A stretch of DNA of 64,000 nucleotides from Bdellovibrionota bacterium (GCA_040386775.1 JAZKEU010000009.1:130568-194567), one strand, 5' to 3'. Shown: positions 46,617 to 55,712, counted from the first letter of the stretch. The notes: a model not told the origin generated them from the letters alone. Translations and numbers: made by a program.

Positions 46617-46736
46617 ATGCATAAATTTTTTATTATATTAGGCGTTTTAATGCTTATTTGCGCAGCTATTTTGTCTCAATGTGTGCCTCAGCATGGCATA
46701 AATGTACAAAATTTAATTATAAATGGCCCAAAATAA
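46617..46736 (+). CDS. Possible 39-residue lipoprotein
   Basis: A short ORF with AGGAAG six bases before the ATG. The peptide has a signal segment (MHKFFIILGVLMLICAAI) and a lipobox LSQC, leaving a mature chain of about 18 residues rich in Asn and Ile. This resembles tiny lipoproteins of the entericidin kind. It is divergent from the XRE regulator, which may control it. Expression is unproven. Confidence 0.45.
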   Translation: MHKFFIILGVLMLICAAILSQCVPQHGINVQNLIINGPK

Positions 46737-46752
46737 CGGTAATTTATAACCG

Positions 46753-48360
46753 TTAAAAGAGATATTCAACCCCACCAGTGAGAGTTGTAAACTTTTGAGA
46801 AGCATCAATTGCGTCGCTGGCATCGGCGCCCCCACTGAACTTTGTAGAAAATAAAGAGAAGTCTAGGGATCCGGTAAATCGCAATTTAGTATTCTGTTGG
46901 TAGAAGCCTAGGATTGAAAATCTAGTCATGGTGTTATCGCTACTGCCGGAATCCTCTGGGCTTTCTGAAAGATCAGATTTCAGAAAGTACTGAAGTGACC
47001 CGCCCATATTCCATTTTTTATCATCAGAAACGGGGACGGTTCCTTTTAGTCCAAAGAAAAATCCAGAATACTTAGTAGATGATAATGTTATTGGAGTGCT
47101 AGAATCCACATCGAGACTGTAACTTGCAAATCCCAGAGAGAGCAAAATGCTTGGTCCAAAAAAATCATCTTGAATCATAAAGTTATAGCCGAAAGACAAA
47201 AGATAATTGGATTGGTTAATTGAAAGATCGCTCGGAGCGCCTGTACCAGGGTTGTCAACGCTCATCACACCCTGCTCAATTTGGAAATTTCCGATCCACT
47301 CAGAGGTGAACCACAGCTCTGCCATGAGTTTTACAGAAGGATAAAGATTCGTGTCTGCATTTAAAGATCCACCGCCTGTTGGTCTATTGGTGTTGTATCT
47401 CATTTGTCCAAGACCAAGACTTACGCCCACTTTACCAAATGCAGGTGGATCAGAAGGCCTCCATTCTTTTGGATTTTCTCCGAATGTCGTATTTTTTTCT
47501 AATTTGTCACGAGAAGATTCTTTGAACGCTTCATCAAGCGGACTATTTGAGTATTGAACAAAATCAATTCCAGAAATTTTTATATCCTTGTGAATAGCGC
47601 CGACGCTCTTTTCAGTTAGGATTTGTCCGAAAGAAATTGTATCATCTACTTTGTCCAATCTTATTTTTCCGAGAACTTCCTTGTCAGAACTGATAATGAA
47701 ATTAAGTTTTGGATGCCTGTTGACTTTTATAAGAAGAGCTGCGGAAACCATTTGTCCGGGGGCTAATCCATTCTTCTTGCCTAAGTTGATCGTTACCAAA
47801 GCATTGTTCCTACTAAGAATCATTCCGTCGTATGGAATTTGTCTAATCACTTTCCCAAACATTTCTGAAGTTGCTGCCTTTATTTGTTTGATATCAAATG
47901 AGCTTTTTTCTTTTTGAACTTCTTTTGAAATTAATTTTCCATCAGCTTTTAAAAATAAACTAATTTGAATTGTAATTCCATCGGGACCTTTTGTTATCCT
48001 AGAGGCAACAACAGCATCGGCCTTTATATTTTGCGAAACATCTTTTACTTGTTGAGGATTGGCTTCAAGATCGTCGGGACTAATGAGCGTTCCAGCAAAC
48101 TGACTGTCTACAAGTTTGAATCTAAAGTTTTTATCTATATAATTTTTTAACTCCTCCTCAACTGCGCGAGAGTAGATTCCGCCAACGTTGTCTGTTGTTG
48201 GCAAAATAGAAACACTTTTAATTGTGAGTAACTCATCGATATCGGATTTGTAGATCGCAGCAGTTTGCACTTTCTGTTCTTGTTGAGCTTGCAAATTCAA
48301 TGAAAAAAACAGAGCTAAGATAATGTAAACGTTGCTACTTCTTCTGATGGTGTTTTTCAT
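46753..48360 (-). CDS. Two-part exported protein: periplasmic LpoB/TolB-N-like domain plus outer-membrane beta-barrel
   Basis: About 535 residues from the ATG giving a signal peptide (IILALFFSLNLQAQ); a GTG further up is less likely. Residues 30-160 look like a peptide- or Lpo-type domain (YSRAVEEELKNYI...ASRITKG). A middle region with LGKKNGLAPGQM follows. The last about 200 residues alternate aromatic and polar strands and end in GGVEYLF, a typical C-terminal barrel signature with terminal Phe. Located in the outer membrane; function unknown. Confidence 0.6.
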   Translation of the reverse strand: MKNTIRRSSNVYIILALFFSLNLQAQQEQKVQTAAIYKSDIDELLTIKSVSILPTTDNVGGIYSRAVEEELKNYIDKNFRFKLVDSQFAGTLISPDDLEANPQQVKDVSQNIKADAVVASRITKGPDGITIQISLFLKADGKLISKEVQKEKSSFDIKQIKAATSEMFGKVIRQIPYDGMILSRNNALVTINLGKKNGLAPGQMVSAALLIKVNRHPKLNFIISSDKEVLGKIRLDKVDDTISFGQILTEKSVGAIHKDIKISGIDFVQYSNSPLDEAFKESSRDKLEKNTTFGENPKEWRPSDPPAFGKVGVSLGLGQMRYNTNRPTGGGSLNADTNLYPSVKLMAELWFTSEWIGNFQIEQGVMSVDNPGTGAPSDLSINQSNYLLSFGYNFMIQDDFFGPSILLSLGFASYSLDVDSSTPITLSSTKYSGFFFGLKGTVPVSDDKKWNMGGSLQYFLKSDLSESPEDSGSSDNTMTRFSILGFYQQNTKLRFTGSLDFSLFSTKFSGGADASDAIDASQKFTTLTGGVEYLF

Positions 48361-48426
48361 TCTTAGATTTTCACACTTTTTGATATCGAGCACAAGTCTA
48401 GGCCAGACTCGGAAAGCATGAGGCTA

Positions 48427-49059
48427 TTATGGAGCTTGAATGTTCTTTTTCTTATATTGGTAATAGAAAAACCCAGCAATACCAATCACGAGAACCGCAA
48501 TGATAACGGTGTTGATATCTTTTGCAAAATCAAGAGCAGCATCAATGTTATCGCTGAACCAATATCCTAAGTAAATCCAAACAGGGACGCTAAGAAGAGC
48601 AGCAAGTCCATCTTGAAAGAAAAATGTTTTGAATGGAACCTTCATGATCCCGGCAGTTAAAAAAATTGGAGCCCTTAATCCAGGCATAAAGCGAGCGGTG
48701 AAGCAGATTTTTTTTGCATGAGTCATGATTTGAAGTTCAGCCTTTACAATTCTTGCCTCCGTAAAAATTTTATTGAAAACAGGCCACGTAAAAACTCTTC
48801 TCCCAAACCTTTGTCCAACTAAGAAAAGAATTGTATCGCCTACGAGTACACCAAAAAATCCAACAATCATTGCGCCAGCAAAAGAAATTTTGCCTTGACC
48901 CGCCAGAAGTCCAGCTGTGATGAGGGTAATATCCTCTGGAATAGGCACTCCCATCCCGCATACGAATAATACTCCGAGGATTAGTCCATAGGCGTGAAAG
49001 CCGCTTAGAGCAGATAGAAATTCAATAATTTTATGAATAAGCGAGGACGAGTTCTCCAT
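48427..49059 (-). CDS. DedA family inner-membrane protein
   Basis: 210 residues with several membrane helices and the SNARE-associated family pattern: VCGMGVPIPEDITLITAGLLAGQG, GDTILFLVGQRFGRRV, then ARFMPGLRAPIFLTAGIMKVP. DedA proteins are linked to lipid flipping and membrane potential in other bacteria. It is followed downstream by the outer-membrane protein gene and divergent from a CheY-like gene. Confidence 0.9.
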   Translation of the reverse strand: MENSSSLIHKIIEFLSALSGFHAYGLILGVLFVCGMGVPIPEDITLITAGLLAGQGKISFAGAMIVGFFGVLVGDTILFLVGQRFGRRVFTWPVFNKIFTEARIVKAELQIMTHAKKICFTARFMPGLRAPIFLTAGIMKVPFKTFFFQDGLAALLSVPVWIYLGYWFSDNIDAALDFAKDINTVIIAVLVIGIAGFFYYQYKKKNIQAP

Positions 49060-49113
49060 TTAAAATTTATAAACCATTTGGGCTTTTTTGATAAGCAGTA
49101 ATATACTGATTAC

Positions 49114-49509
49114 ATGTCACAGAAAGTTTTAATCGTCGATGACGCTGCGTTCGTGCGTGAAGTACTAACTCAGATTCTACAAAAACATGGTTTTGAAGTT
49201 ATAGGCGAGGCCCAGAATGGAACCGAAGCCGTAGAAATGGCTGCTTCATTAAAACCGGATTTGATCTTAATGGATATCGTAATGCCGGTAAAAAGCGGAA
49301 TTCAAGCCACTGAAGAAATTTTAAAAACAAATCCTAAAATGCCGATCATCGCGTGTTCAACTGAAGGCAGTGAGGCAATGATATCAAGAGCTATCGGTGC
49401 AGGCTGTGTGGATTTTGTGGTGAAGCCTTTTCAAATTGATAATTTAATTGCGACAATAAAAAGTGCCTTAAGAAAAGATCGGGCACAAGAAAAAATAAAA
49501 CAACTTTAG
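49114..49509 (+). CDS. Single-domain response regulator, CheY-like
   Basis: 131 residues, receiver only. The acidic pair VDDAAFVRE, phospho-acceptor Asp in LILMDIVMPVKSG, the Ser/Thr in ACSTEGSE and the Lys in VVKPF are all present, so it should be phosphorylated. The lack of an output domain suggests it acts on a protein such as a flagellar or pilus motor. No kinase is adjacent. The next gene begins 18 bp later. Confidence 0.88.
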   Translation: MSQKVLIVDDAAFVREVLTQILQKHGFEVIGEAQNGTEAVEMAASLKPDLILMDIVMPVKSGIQATEEILKTNPKMPIIACSTEGSEAMISRAIGAGCVDFVVKPFQIDNLIATIKSALRKDRAQEKIKQL

Positions 49510-49527
49510 GTAAGGAGATTTAAAGAG

Positions 49528-49881
49528 ATGAGTCATATTTTTTATATATTAAAAATAGCAATTGTTACTTTTTTATTTGTTCTTGTGATGCAAATTGAAG
49601 TGGGCCATAGATCAATTGAAAATCATGCAGAAGGCTTTATTAGAAAATCGAGTATTTTAGAGCCCATCAGACAAATTGCCGAAGGTGCATTTATCGCTTC
49701 CAAGAATATCTATCGTGCAAGTATTAAAACAGTAGATTCTTTTGTAACGAAACAATTTAGGGCAGAAAATTCTCCGGGTCAGAGAAAGCTTTTGGAAATC
49801 AAAAGAAGCCTTGCCTACCAAAAAGATCAGGAAAAAAAGATAGAGCAATCAGAAGAAAATGAAGAAGCAGAAGATCAATAA
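49528..49881 (+). CDS. Membrane-anchored coiled-coil protein of unknown function
   Basis: 117 residues: one N-terminal membrane helix (YILKIAIVTFLFVLVMQI), then a helical chain with a Lys/Glu-rich, coiled-coil end. The same transcript probably carries the upstream response regulator, so it may be a target or partner of that receiver. Not recognised. Confidence 0.6.
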   Translation: MSHIFYILKIAIVTFLFVLVMQIEVGHRSIENHAEGFIRKSSILEPIRQIAEGAFIASKNIYRASIKTVDSFVTKQFRAENSPGQRKLLEIKRSLAYQKDQEKKIEQSEENEEAEDQ

Positions 49882-49905
49882 AGATCTTCTGTTCTTTAGT
49901 TTTTC
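49869..49905 (+). terminator. Terminator overlapping the end of the coiled-coil gene
   Basis: AGAAGATC-AATAAA-GATCTTCT, eight perfect pairs with the stop codon in the loop, followed by GTTCTTTAGTTTTT. Confidence 0.75.
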
Positions 49906-49924
49906 AAATTTTATTGATCTCGAA

Positions 49925-50083
49925 TTATCTAGTACCTTTTGTGCTAGATGAACCAGACGAAGAAGAAACATCCGGATTGGTTGAACTCACCAAACCAGCG
50001 TTAACTTTCTTAGAACAAGCACTGCCAGCAAAAACGTTACCGCTAAATAGAACTACCATCATAACAATCACAGCTTTTTTCAT
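49925..50083 (-). CDS. Small secreted Ser-rich protein
   Basis: 52 residues from the ATG that has GGAGG nine bases upstream; longer readings are rejected. A signal peptide (MKKAVIVMMVVLFSGNVFAG) leaves a mature chain of about 33 residues with one Cys and a run of Ser and Gly at the end. It lies downstream of the RHS and small hit-like genes, on the same strand. The function is unknown. Confidence 0.6.
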   Translation of the reverse strand: MKKAVIVMMVVLFSGNVFAGSACSKKVNAGLVSSTNPDVSSSSGSSSTKGTR

Positions 50084-50222
50084 ATAAGCCTCCATACCAG
50101 TTATTAGAGCAACGCCTATGCCATCAAAATCCAGAGCAGCATAAAAATAAAACAAGTAAAATCAATAACTTAAGTATAGGTCTCATATTGAGATTGTCTA
50201 TACATTTGACACGTGAAAAACC

Positions 50223-50447
50223 TTATTTGTTGGCTTTTACCGGAGTCCCGTCGCTTTGTTCTGTGGGAAGCGTGTCGTTCGTAAGGGTTAGATTATTAGG
50301 AGAAGGCTTACTTGGGCAAACCGCTCCAGGTACGCTCGTGTCGCAGTCCAATTGGGCTCCCCAGTTGTTCACAGAGTAATCGGCTTCGCTATCGTTGGCG
50401 AATGCTAAGGGTCCTAATAAGAGAGCTATAAATAGAATTATCTTCAT
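50223..50447 (-). CDS. Small secreted protein next to the RHS gene, candidate hit-locus protein (Bd0108-like)
   Basis: 74 residues: signal peptide (MKIILFIALLLGPLAFAN) and a short, low-complexity, acidic and Pro/Asn-rich mature part with two Cys (LDCDT, AVCPS). It begins 8 bp after the RHS gene stop, in the place where I recall the hit-locus gene bd0108 in B. bacteriovorus. In that species Bd0108 affects type IVa pilus extrusion and host-independent growth. Homology by sequence is not shown here; it rests on gene order. Confidence 0.55.
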   Translation of the reverse strand: MKIILFIALLLGPLAFANDSEADYSVNNWGAQLDCDTSVPGAVCPSKPSPNNLTLTNDTLPTEQSDGTPVKANK

Positions 50448-50455
50448 AAAGTTTC

Positions 50456-52078
50456 CTATAAACCTATGTTTACGCCGGCTGGAGTGATGATTTCAACCAA
50501 ATTGTTAAAAGCACTCGCCACCTGAACAGCCACCGTTGGGTCGTCGTTTTTGCTATCCACTTTGGTAATAACACCTTCAGCGTTGTAACTGACAAAGATC
50601 TTTCCAACTCCTGGACGCTCTACAGTTTTGGGTTTTCCAAAGCGCTCATCGTATTCGATGTTTATAAGTCTTTTTGCTTGGTCAAAGATCTTAACGATTC
50701 TTCCTTTAACGTCGTATTCAAGTTTTACGTTCTGTCCGCTTGAATTTGAAGCAAACGTTAGATTTCCCAGTTTATCATATGTGAACTTAGTGGATCCCTT
50801 ACCTTCAGACACCTCAGCAACCTTGTTCTGGTTATTGTATTTGAAGTTAATAACTTGAGAATTCACTTTCTTGGTTTTTAGCAACCCATTCGGGTAATAG
50901 GAATATTGAGTGAGTTCCTTGTCTTTTTTGATGGAAGTCGGTTTTTCAAAAATATTGTGATATTCGATGTCTGATTTCACGCCGTTGTTATCTATATGAA
51001 GCTTAGTTAAGAATACTCCAGAACCATTTGATCTTGGTTTGAACCAGAAACCATATCTACTTTTGTTTACGATTTTTCCGTCGCACTTCTTTTCAACTGT
51101 CGACCAGTAGTGATTTTTGGGATCTTCTTTTGAAAGTGTGTAATCATATTTTTCAGAACAGCTATTTCTATCAGTGAGTTCAGTGACCCAGTCTTTATCT
51201 TGGTTGTATTTTAACCCTTTTGTAGATTTATCGGCGTAAGTGATTTTGGTTACGTTATGAAGGGTGTCGTAAGAATACTTAGTCACTTCGCTTTTGCCAT
51301 TTTTAGCAGAGATCAAATCATTTAATTTCTCATATTCATATTCGCAGTTCAGACCGTTTGGACCTCTGATTTGTTTGATCTTTCCATTTTGAGTATAATC
51401 AAAAGACAACCTTCTTCCAGAGCTTGTTGTCATACTTGTTAAAGTTTTTTTATTGTAATCTAATTTCAAATAGTTTTGATTCTTGTCATAAAGGTAAACC
51501 AATTGCCCTTCGGTGTTGAATCTCTCTGATGAGCCATCAGCAAGATCTCTAACGTAAAAACCTTTTTTCAATACAACTTTGTCTGTATTGGTGCCCTCAC
51601 TGTAGAAGACAGTTCCGTCTTTTGCTTCTTTTTGAACTCCAAGTCTTGCAGCTTCTCTGTCTCTGTAACCAGTGTCTTCCTTTAATTTTTGTGTCAGAAT
51701 TTGAATTTCACGAGCAGAGATTTTAGTATTTTCTTTTTTGATTCCAGCAATAATCTTTTGAATTCCAGCCTGTACGTCACCCTGATCAAATGACTTTGGT
51801 GCGTAAGTGATCTCTTGGCCTGCGCCACATTCCACTCTCTTCACTCTGCCATCAGCCAAAATTTCTAGAGATGTTTCAAAATTTGAACACCATCCAAAAC
51901 CAAACAAACCATTGTGTAAAGTTCTTGAGTTGTATGATCTCTCAACTTTTAAATTGTATCCCGTATCAGGAATTTCTAGATCGACCCATGTTTCTGTGAA
52001 GTTGGCGTTTTGCATATCTACTAATGCAAAAGCCTGCGTCGACAAAATCATAATGAGTGTTGCAAATATATTCTTCAT
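50456..52078 (-). CDS. RHS/YD-repeat protein, candidate Bd0109-like
   Basis: 540 residues: signal peptide (MKNIFATLIMILSTQAFA), an RHS N-terminal block (LKVERSYNSRTLHNGLFGFGWCSNFE), and several YD-type repeats (YTYDKLGNLT-like, for example FTYDKLGNLTFASNS, LEYDVKGRIVKI). There is no polymorphic toxin tail, no C-terminal toxin cleavage motif and no Tox domain, so it is a short cell-surface RHS protein. It sits directly beside the Tad genes and before the small secreted gene, matching the hit locus layout as I recall it. Confidence 0.78.
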   Translation of the reverse strand: MKNIFATLIMILSTQAFALVDMQNANFTETWVDLEIPDTGYNLKVERSYNSRTLHNGLFGFGWCSNFETSLEILADGRVKRVECGAGQEITYAPKSFDQGDVQAGIQKIIAGIKKENTKISAREIQILTQKLKEDTGYRDREAARLGVQKEAKDGTVFYSEGTNTDKVVLKKGFYVRDLADGSSERFNTEGQLVYLYDKNQNYLKLDYNKKTLTSMTTSSGRRLSFDYTQNGKIKQIRGPNGLNCEYEYEKLNDLISAKNGKSEVTKYSYDTLHNVTKITYADKSTKGLKYNQDKDWVTELTDRNSCSEKYDYTLSKEDPKNHYWSTVEKKCDGKIVNKSRYGFWFKPRSNGSGVFLTKLHIDNNGVKSDIEYHNIFEKPTSIKKDKELTQYSYYPNGLLKTKKVNSQVINFKYNNQNKVAEVSEGKGSTKFTYDKLGNLTFASNSSGQNVKLEYDVKGRIVKIFDQAKRLINIEYDERFGKPKTVERPGVGKIFVSYNAEGVITKVDSKNDDPTVAVQVASAFNNLVEIITPAGVNIGL

Positions 52079-52165
52079 TTCACTATTCTCCCAATACTTA
52101 GACGTCCTTATTTATATAATACACATCTAGTAGTCATCTTGACCATTCGACCAAAGGCTAGAAGC

Positions 52166-53041
52166 TTAAACTTTTATTTTCACGATCTTTCTAATCATAA
52201 ATCCGCCAATTGCTTGGAGAGTTAACATCAAAATCAAAAAAATAACTCCCATTGTGGTTGTGAATAAGGGCTTCACAAATCCTGGATCTACAACGGTAAA
52301 GACTATTAACAATATAAAAGGAACCATCGTGATGATAATTCCTTGAGTAACACCTTGGGCGGTAAGGGCTTCGATTTTTTTGTGGATCTTTTGTCTCTCA
52401 CGCAAAACCTCAACCATGGTCGTAAATGTCTCAGCCAAATTACCGCCAGTTTCTTTTAAGATATTGATAGCGGTAACAAACATTTGTACATCGGCCACCG
52501 GAATTCTATTTCCAAAATTAGAAAGAGCTTCTTCAACGCTTAGACCAAGTTTGATTTGTGAAAGCACGAGTCCAAACTCTTGTTTGATTGGACTGGGCAT
52601 ATTGTCTACAACTCTTTCCATGGATTGCGTAATTCCTAGGCCTGCACGAATACCATTGGACATGATCGTTAAACCATCAACCATTTGATCTACAAGTTTG
52701 TTACATCTTTTTTCAAAAAGATAATCCACTAAATATTTAGGTGCTTGCCAGCCCGCGATGGTAACAAATCCGCCTAGAATAAATCCTGTAATCAAGTTCG
52801 GAAATACCGCGATGAATACCAAAAAACCAAGTCCAAAGCTCAAGGAAAGCATCGTCATGGTGATTTTCTTTGGATTTGTTTCCACAAACATCAATTCCAA
52901 TTTATCTAAAACATATTGTCTGCTGCCTAAGCTTTTTTCGTAGAGGAAGTTTAGAATTTTATCTGAGAAGAAAAAAGAAGCGGCAAAGATGCAAATTCCC
53001 ATCAAGACAATAAATACAAAGTCATTTCCGAGGAAACTCAT
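52166..53041 (-). CDS. tadC: Tad pilus inner-membrane platform protein (TadC/TadB type, GspF family)
   Basis: 291 residues with hydrophobic segments at the N-terminus, near residue 85 and in the last 70, and the GspF-like core (SNGIRAGLGITQSMERVVDNMP, LKETGGNLAETFTTMVEVLRER). Normal Tad clusters have TadB and TadC side by side; here only one is seen directly after the ATPase, so the platform may be a homodimer or the second gene is elsewhere. It overlaps the ATPase gene by 4 bp. Confidence 0.88.
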   Translation of the reverse strand: MSFLGNDFVFIVLMGICIFAASFFFSDKILNFLYEKSLGSRQYVLDKLELMFVETNPKKITMTMLSLSFGLGFLVFIAVFPNLITGFILGGFVTIAGWQAPKYLVDYLFEKRCNKLVDQMVDGLTIMSNGIRAGLGITQSMERVVDNMPSPIKQEFGLVLSQIKLGLSVEEALSNFGNRIPVADVQMFVTAINILKETGGNLAETFTTMVEVLRERQKIHKKIEALTAQGVTQGIIITMVPFILLIVFTVVDPGFVKPLFTTTMGVIFLILMLTLQAIGGFMIRKIVKIKV

Positions 53042-55200
53042 GGTTTGCCTCCAGGAACTTTCTTGAAGGCTGCTTCATTGCTGAATAACGTTCTAGGAAT
53101 TTTTAATCCTTTTCTTTCAAATTCTTCAATAAAAGTTGGGATTAGACCAGTTGCTAAGAACTGACCTAAGATTTTTCTATTTTTATCAAAACCTTCTTCT
53201 TTATATTTAAAAATTTCTTGTAATGTGACGGTTTCGCCCTGCATGCCTGCGACTTCTGTAATGCTGATCACTTTTCTTGACCCATCGGATAACCGAGAAA
53301 TTTGAACAATAAGATCTACGGCGCCAGCAATTTGTTCTCGAATTGCTTTTGCAGGTAAATCCATCCCAGCCATCATACAAAGGGTCTCAAGTCTTCCGAT
53401 TGCTTCGCGAGGTGAGTTGGCGTGAACAGTTGTCATCGATCCATCGTGACCAGTGTTCATTGCAGATAACATATCTAGAGCTTCGCCACCGCGACATTCA
53501 CCGACTACGATTCTATCTGGTCTCATTCTCAATGAGTTTCTCACTAAATCTCTAATTGTGATAGAGCCGGTGCCCTCCATATTTGCTGGGCGAGTTTCAA
53601 GTCTTACAACGTGTTCCTGTTTCAGTTGGAGTTCGGCAGCATCCTCTACGGTAACAATTCTTTCTGTAGATGGAATAAAGCTCGACATAACATTTAACAA
53701 AGTAGTTTTACCGGAACCAGTACCACCAGAAATAATTACGTTGAGTCCGTTTTCAACACAGATTCTCATAAAGTCGATCATTGGTTCTGTCATCGAACCC
53801 CATTGCACATAATTTTCTGCAACAATAGGCTTCTTCGCAAATTTTCTGATGGTGAGCGATGGGCCGTCAATGGCGATGGGTTCGATCACGGCGTTCACGC
53901 GACTTCCATCTTTTAGTCTTGCATCCACGTATGGAGTTTTTTCGTCGATTCTTCTTCCGAGTGGTGTAACAATTCTTTCGATAACGTTTCTTAAGTGAAC
54001 ATTAGATGTGAAAGTTACGGGGCTAAGAGAAATTTTACCCGCTCTTTCCACAAAAATTCTATCAGCGCCATTCACCATGATTTCCGTTACAGAGTCTTCG
54101 GCTAGTAATGTTTCAAGTGGTCCAAGACCCAAAGCTTCGTCTAAAACTTCTTTGATGATTTGTGATCTATCATCGCGTGACATTCCTGGTTGCATTTTAT
54201 CAACGAGTTGGGAAATTGTTTGTTGAGTCTTTGCAAAGAGTTGTCTTTCTTTTTCAACATCGCCTTTAGTTTCGGTTATGCCTTTCTTAAGGTTCATTGT
54301 GTTGATGAGCTCTCTGTGAATTTGTTCTTTAAATAAATTTCTGGGACTATTTTTTCTATCTGGCTGAGTATTACCTCCACCGCTATTTACTGATGCAGGA
54401 GCGGCTGTTATTGCCTGAGGCGATTTTATTCCTGTCGGACGATGCATTTGCTGTAAGCGATTCAAGAAGTTGTTTGAAGTCAGCTTTCTTGTGAGTTCAT
54501 GATAAGCTTGTGCAATAGCAGATTGAGGTTGCGCCAATACGACGGGGTTTCCTGATTGCAATGCTGTACTAGATGCTGTGTCGTCTTGTGGAATGATTCC
54601 AATAATATTTTTTTTAAAAGTCTGTGCAAGTGCCTGAGGAGAAAGCGCCCCTGGTCCGAATTTGTTCAATGCAATTTGAAAAAGATCTGTAGGCAAAGTA
54701 CTTGCGATCAATTGGTTCATTAGCTTTAGAGATTGGTTAGCAGCTAAAACTTCAGGGGTAGAAACAACGATAACCGCTGAGCTTTTTTCTAAAACTTTCA
54801 TTTGTAAATCACCAATATGACAACCAAGATCTACAATGATGTAGGGAAAGATTTGTCCAAGTGCAGAAAGAGGTTTTTCCATAAGTTCAGGTTGAACGCT
54901 TAATTTTTCCATCGCAGATTTTACAGCGCCGATGAAGCCCAATCCGGAAGAGTGCTTTGTCACAAGAGTTGAAACAGTCGTTGGATTGATTTGTCCTGTG
55001 AAAGATGCAATCTCGGACATTGTTTTTAATGGTTTTAATCCAAGAATTACGTTTTGATCTCCGCAAGATTCGGCATCAAGATCGATTAACAAAACTCTGG
55101 TTTTTAATTCCTTCATAAATGCGAGCGCAAGATTTGCGGTGAAAACACTTTTCCCTACGCCGCCTTTACCACCAAGAATTGAAATAATATGAAAATTCAT
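53038..55200 (-). CDS. tadA: TadZ-TadA fusion: ParA/MinD-like localisation ATPase plus pilus secretion ATPase
   Basis: 720 residues. Residues 1 to about 240 are a TadZ/CpaE-type MinD ATPase without the usual receiver domain (deviant Walker A GGKGGVGKS near residue 10, LLIDLDAES), which places the system in the cell. A linker of about 80 residues leads to a full TadA/CpaF secretion ATPase (Walker A GGTGSGKTTLL near 490, Asp box VTVEDAAELQL, GECRGGEALDML). TadZ and TadA are normally separate genes. The fusion would tie localisation and assembly of the Flp pilus. Confidence 0.9.
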   Translation of the reverse strand: MNFHIISILGGKGGVGKSVFTANLALAFMKELKTRVLLIDLDAESCGDQNVILGLKPLKTMSEIASFTGQINPTTVSTLVTKHSSGLGFIGAVKSAMEKLSVQPELMEKPLSALGQIFPYIIVDLGCHIGDLQMKVLEKSSAVIVVSTPEVLAANQSLKLMNQLIASTLPTDLFQIALNKFGPGALSPQALAQTFKKNIIGIIPQDDTASSTALQSGNPVVLAQPQSAIAQAYHELTRKLTSNNFLNRLQQMHRPTGIKSPQAITAAPASVNSGGGNTQPDRKNSPRNLFKEQIHRELINTMNLKKGITETKGDVEKERQLFAKTQQTISQLVDKMQPGMSRDDRSQIIKEVLDEALGLGPLETLLAEDSVTEIMVNGADRIFVERAGKISLSPVTFTSNVHLRNVIERIVTPLGRRIDEKTPYVDARLKDGSRVNAVIEPIAIDGPSLTIRKFAKKPIVAENYVQWGSMTEPMIDFMRICVENGLNVIISGGTGSGKTTLLNVMSSFIPSTERIVTVEDAAELQLKQEHVVRLETRPANMEGTGSITIRDLVRNSLRMRPDRIVVGECRGGEALDMLSAMNTGHDGSMTTVHANSPREAIGRLETLCMMAGMDLPAKAIREQIAGAVDLIVQISRLSDGSRKVISITEVAGMQGETVTLQEIFKYKEEGFDKNRKILGQFLATGLIPTFIEEFERKGLKIPRTLFSNEAAFKKVPGGKP

Positions 55201-55280
55201 GTATAACTATCGGAAAGATTGTTGTTTTTTTGAAGACAAGGATAGGTCTAGTTACAGAGAAATGAAGAGTAAGCTAGCCC

Positions 55281-55320
55281 AAAAAGAAATCCCCGCAAAG
55301 ACAAAAGTCCAGCGGGGATT
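55281..55320 (-). terminator. Rho-independent terminator for csbD on the minus strand
   Basis: AATCCCCGC and GCGGGGATT (nine pairs) with a 15-bp loop; on the minus strand it is followed by TTTCTTTTT. It ends the csbD transcript before the tadZ-tadA gene. The gap 55201-55409 otherwise holds only short AT-rich dyads. Confidence 0.75.
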
Positions 55321-55409
55321 GTATGGGATTGGGTTGAGAGCTCAGAATCAATTGGGCTTAACTCTGAGATAGAGTTTGAGTCTAGGTAACATTTGGTAAC
55401 GGCTTCCCG

Positions 55410-55649
55410 TTACATAGTGTCAGTGGGGCTGACATTGTTTTTATTTTCTTCTTTGTATCTATCTATAATTCTATTTAATTTTGAAGCGGCCTCTTCTTGT
55501 GCAAGACCAAATCTCTTCTGAATGGTTCCGGCTAATCCAAGCACATTTCCTTTTGCTTCTTCAACTTCGTCGTCTGTTAGCTTTCCCCAGGTTTTTAAAA
55601 TATCACCTTTAATTTCTTTCCATTTTCCTGAAACAAGATTTTCATTCAT
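55410..55649 (-). CDS. csbD: CsbD family stress protein
   Basis: 79 residues from the ATG preceded by AAGGAG; the ORF start five codons earlier contains that ribosome binding site. The CsbD-like fold is clear in GKWKEIKGDILKTWGKLTDDEVEEAKGN (quoted in parts): GKWKEIKG and WGKLTDDE are family marks. CsbD proteins rise in general stress in other bacteria; the role is not known. It has its own sigma-54-type promoter 37 bp upstream. Confidence 0.9.
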   Translation of the reverse strand: MNENLVSGKWKEIKGDILKTWGKLTDDEVEEAKGNVLGLAGTIQKRFGLAQEEAASKLNRIIDRYKEENKNNVSPTDTM

Positions 55650-55696
55650 AAAATTCTCCTTCATAGTTAGTTGTCATAGCGTTATACAAATATATA

Positions 55697-55712
55697 AGCA
55701 AAGGCAGTGCCA
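55697..55712 (-). promoter_or_regulatory. Sigma-54 promoter of csbD
   Basis: On the minus strand TGGCACTGCCTTTGCT, with GG and GC exactly 10 bp apart, close to the consensus TGGCAC-N5-TTGCA/T. It lies about 48 bp before the csbD ATG and near an NtrC-type activator gene. Confidence 0.8.
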
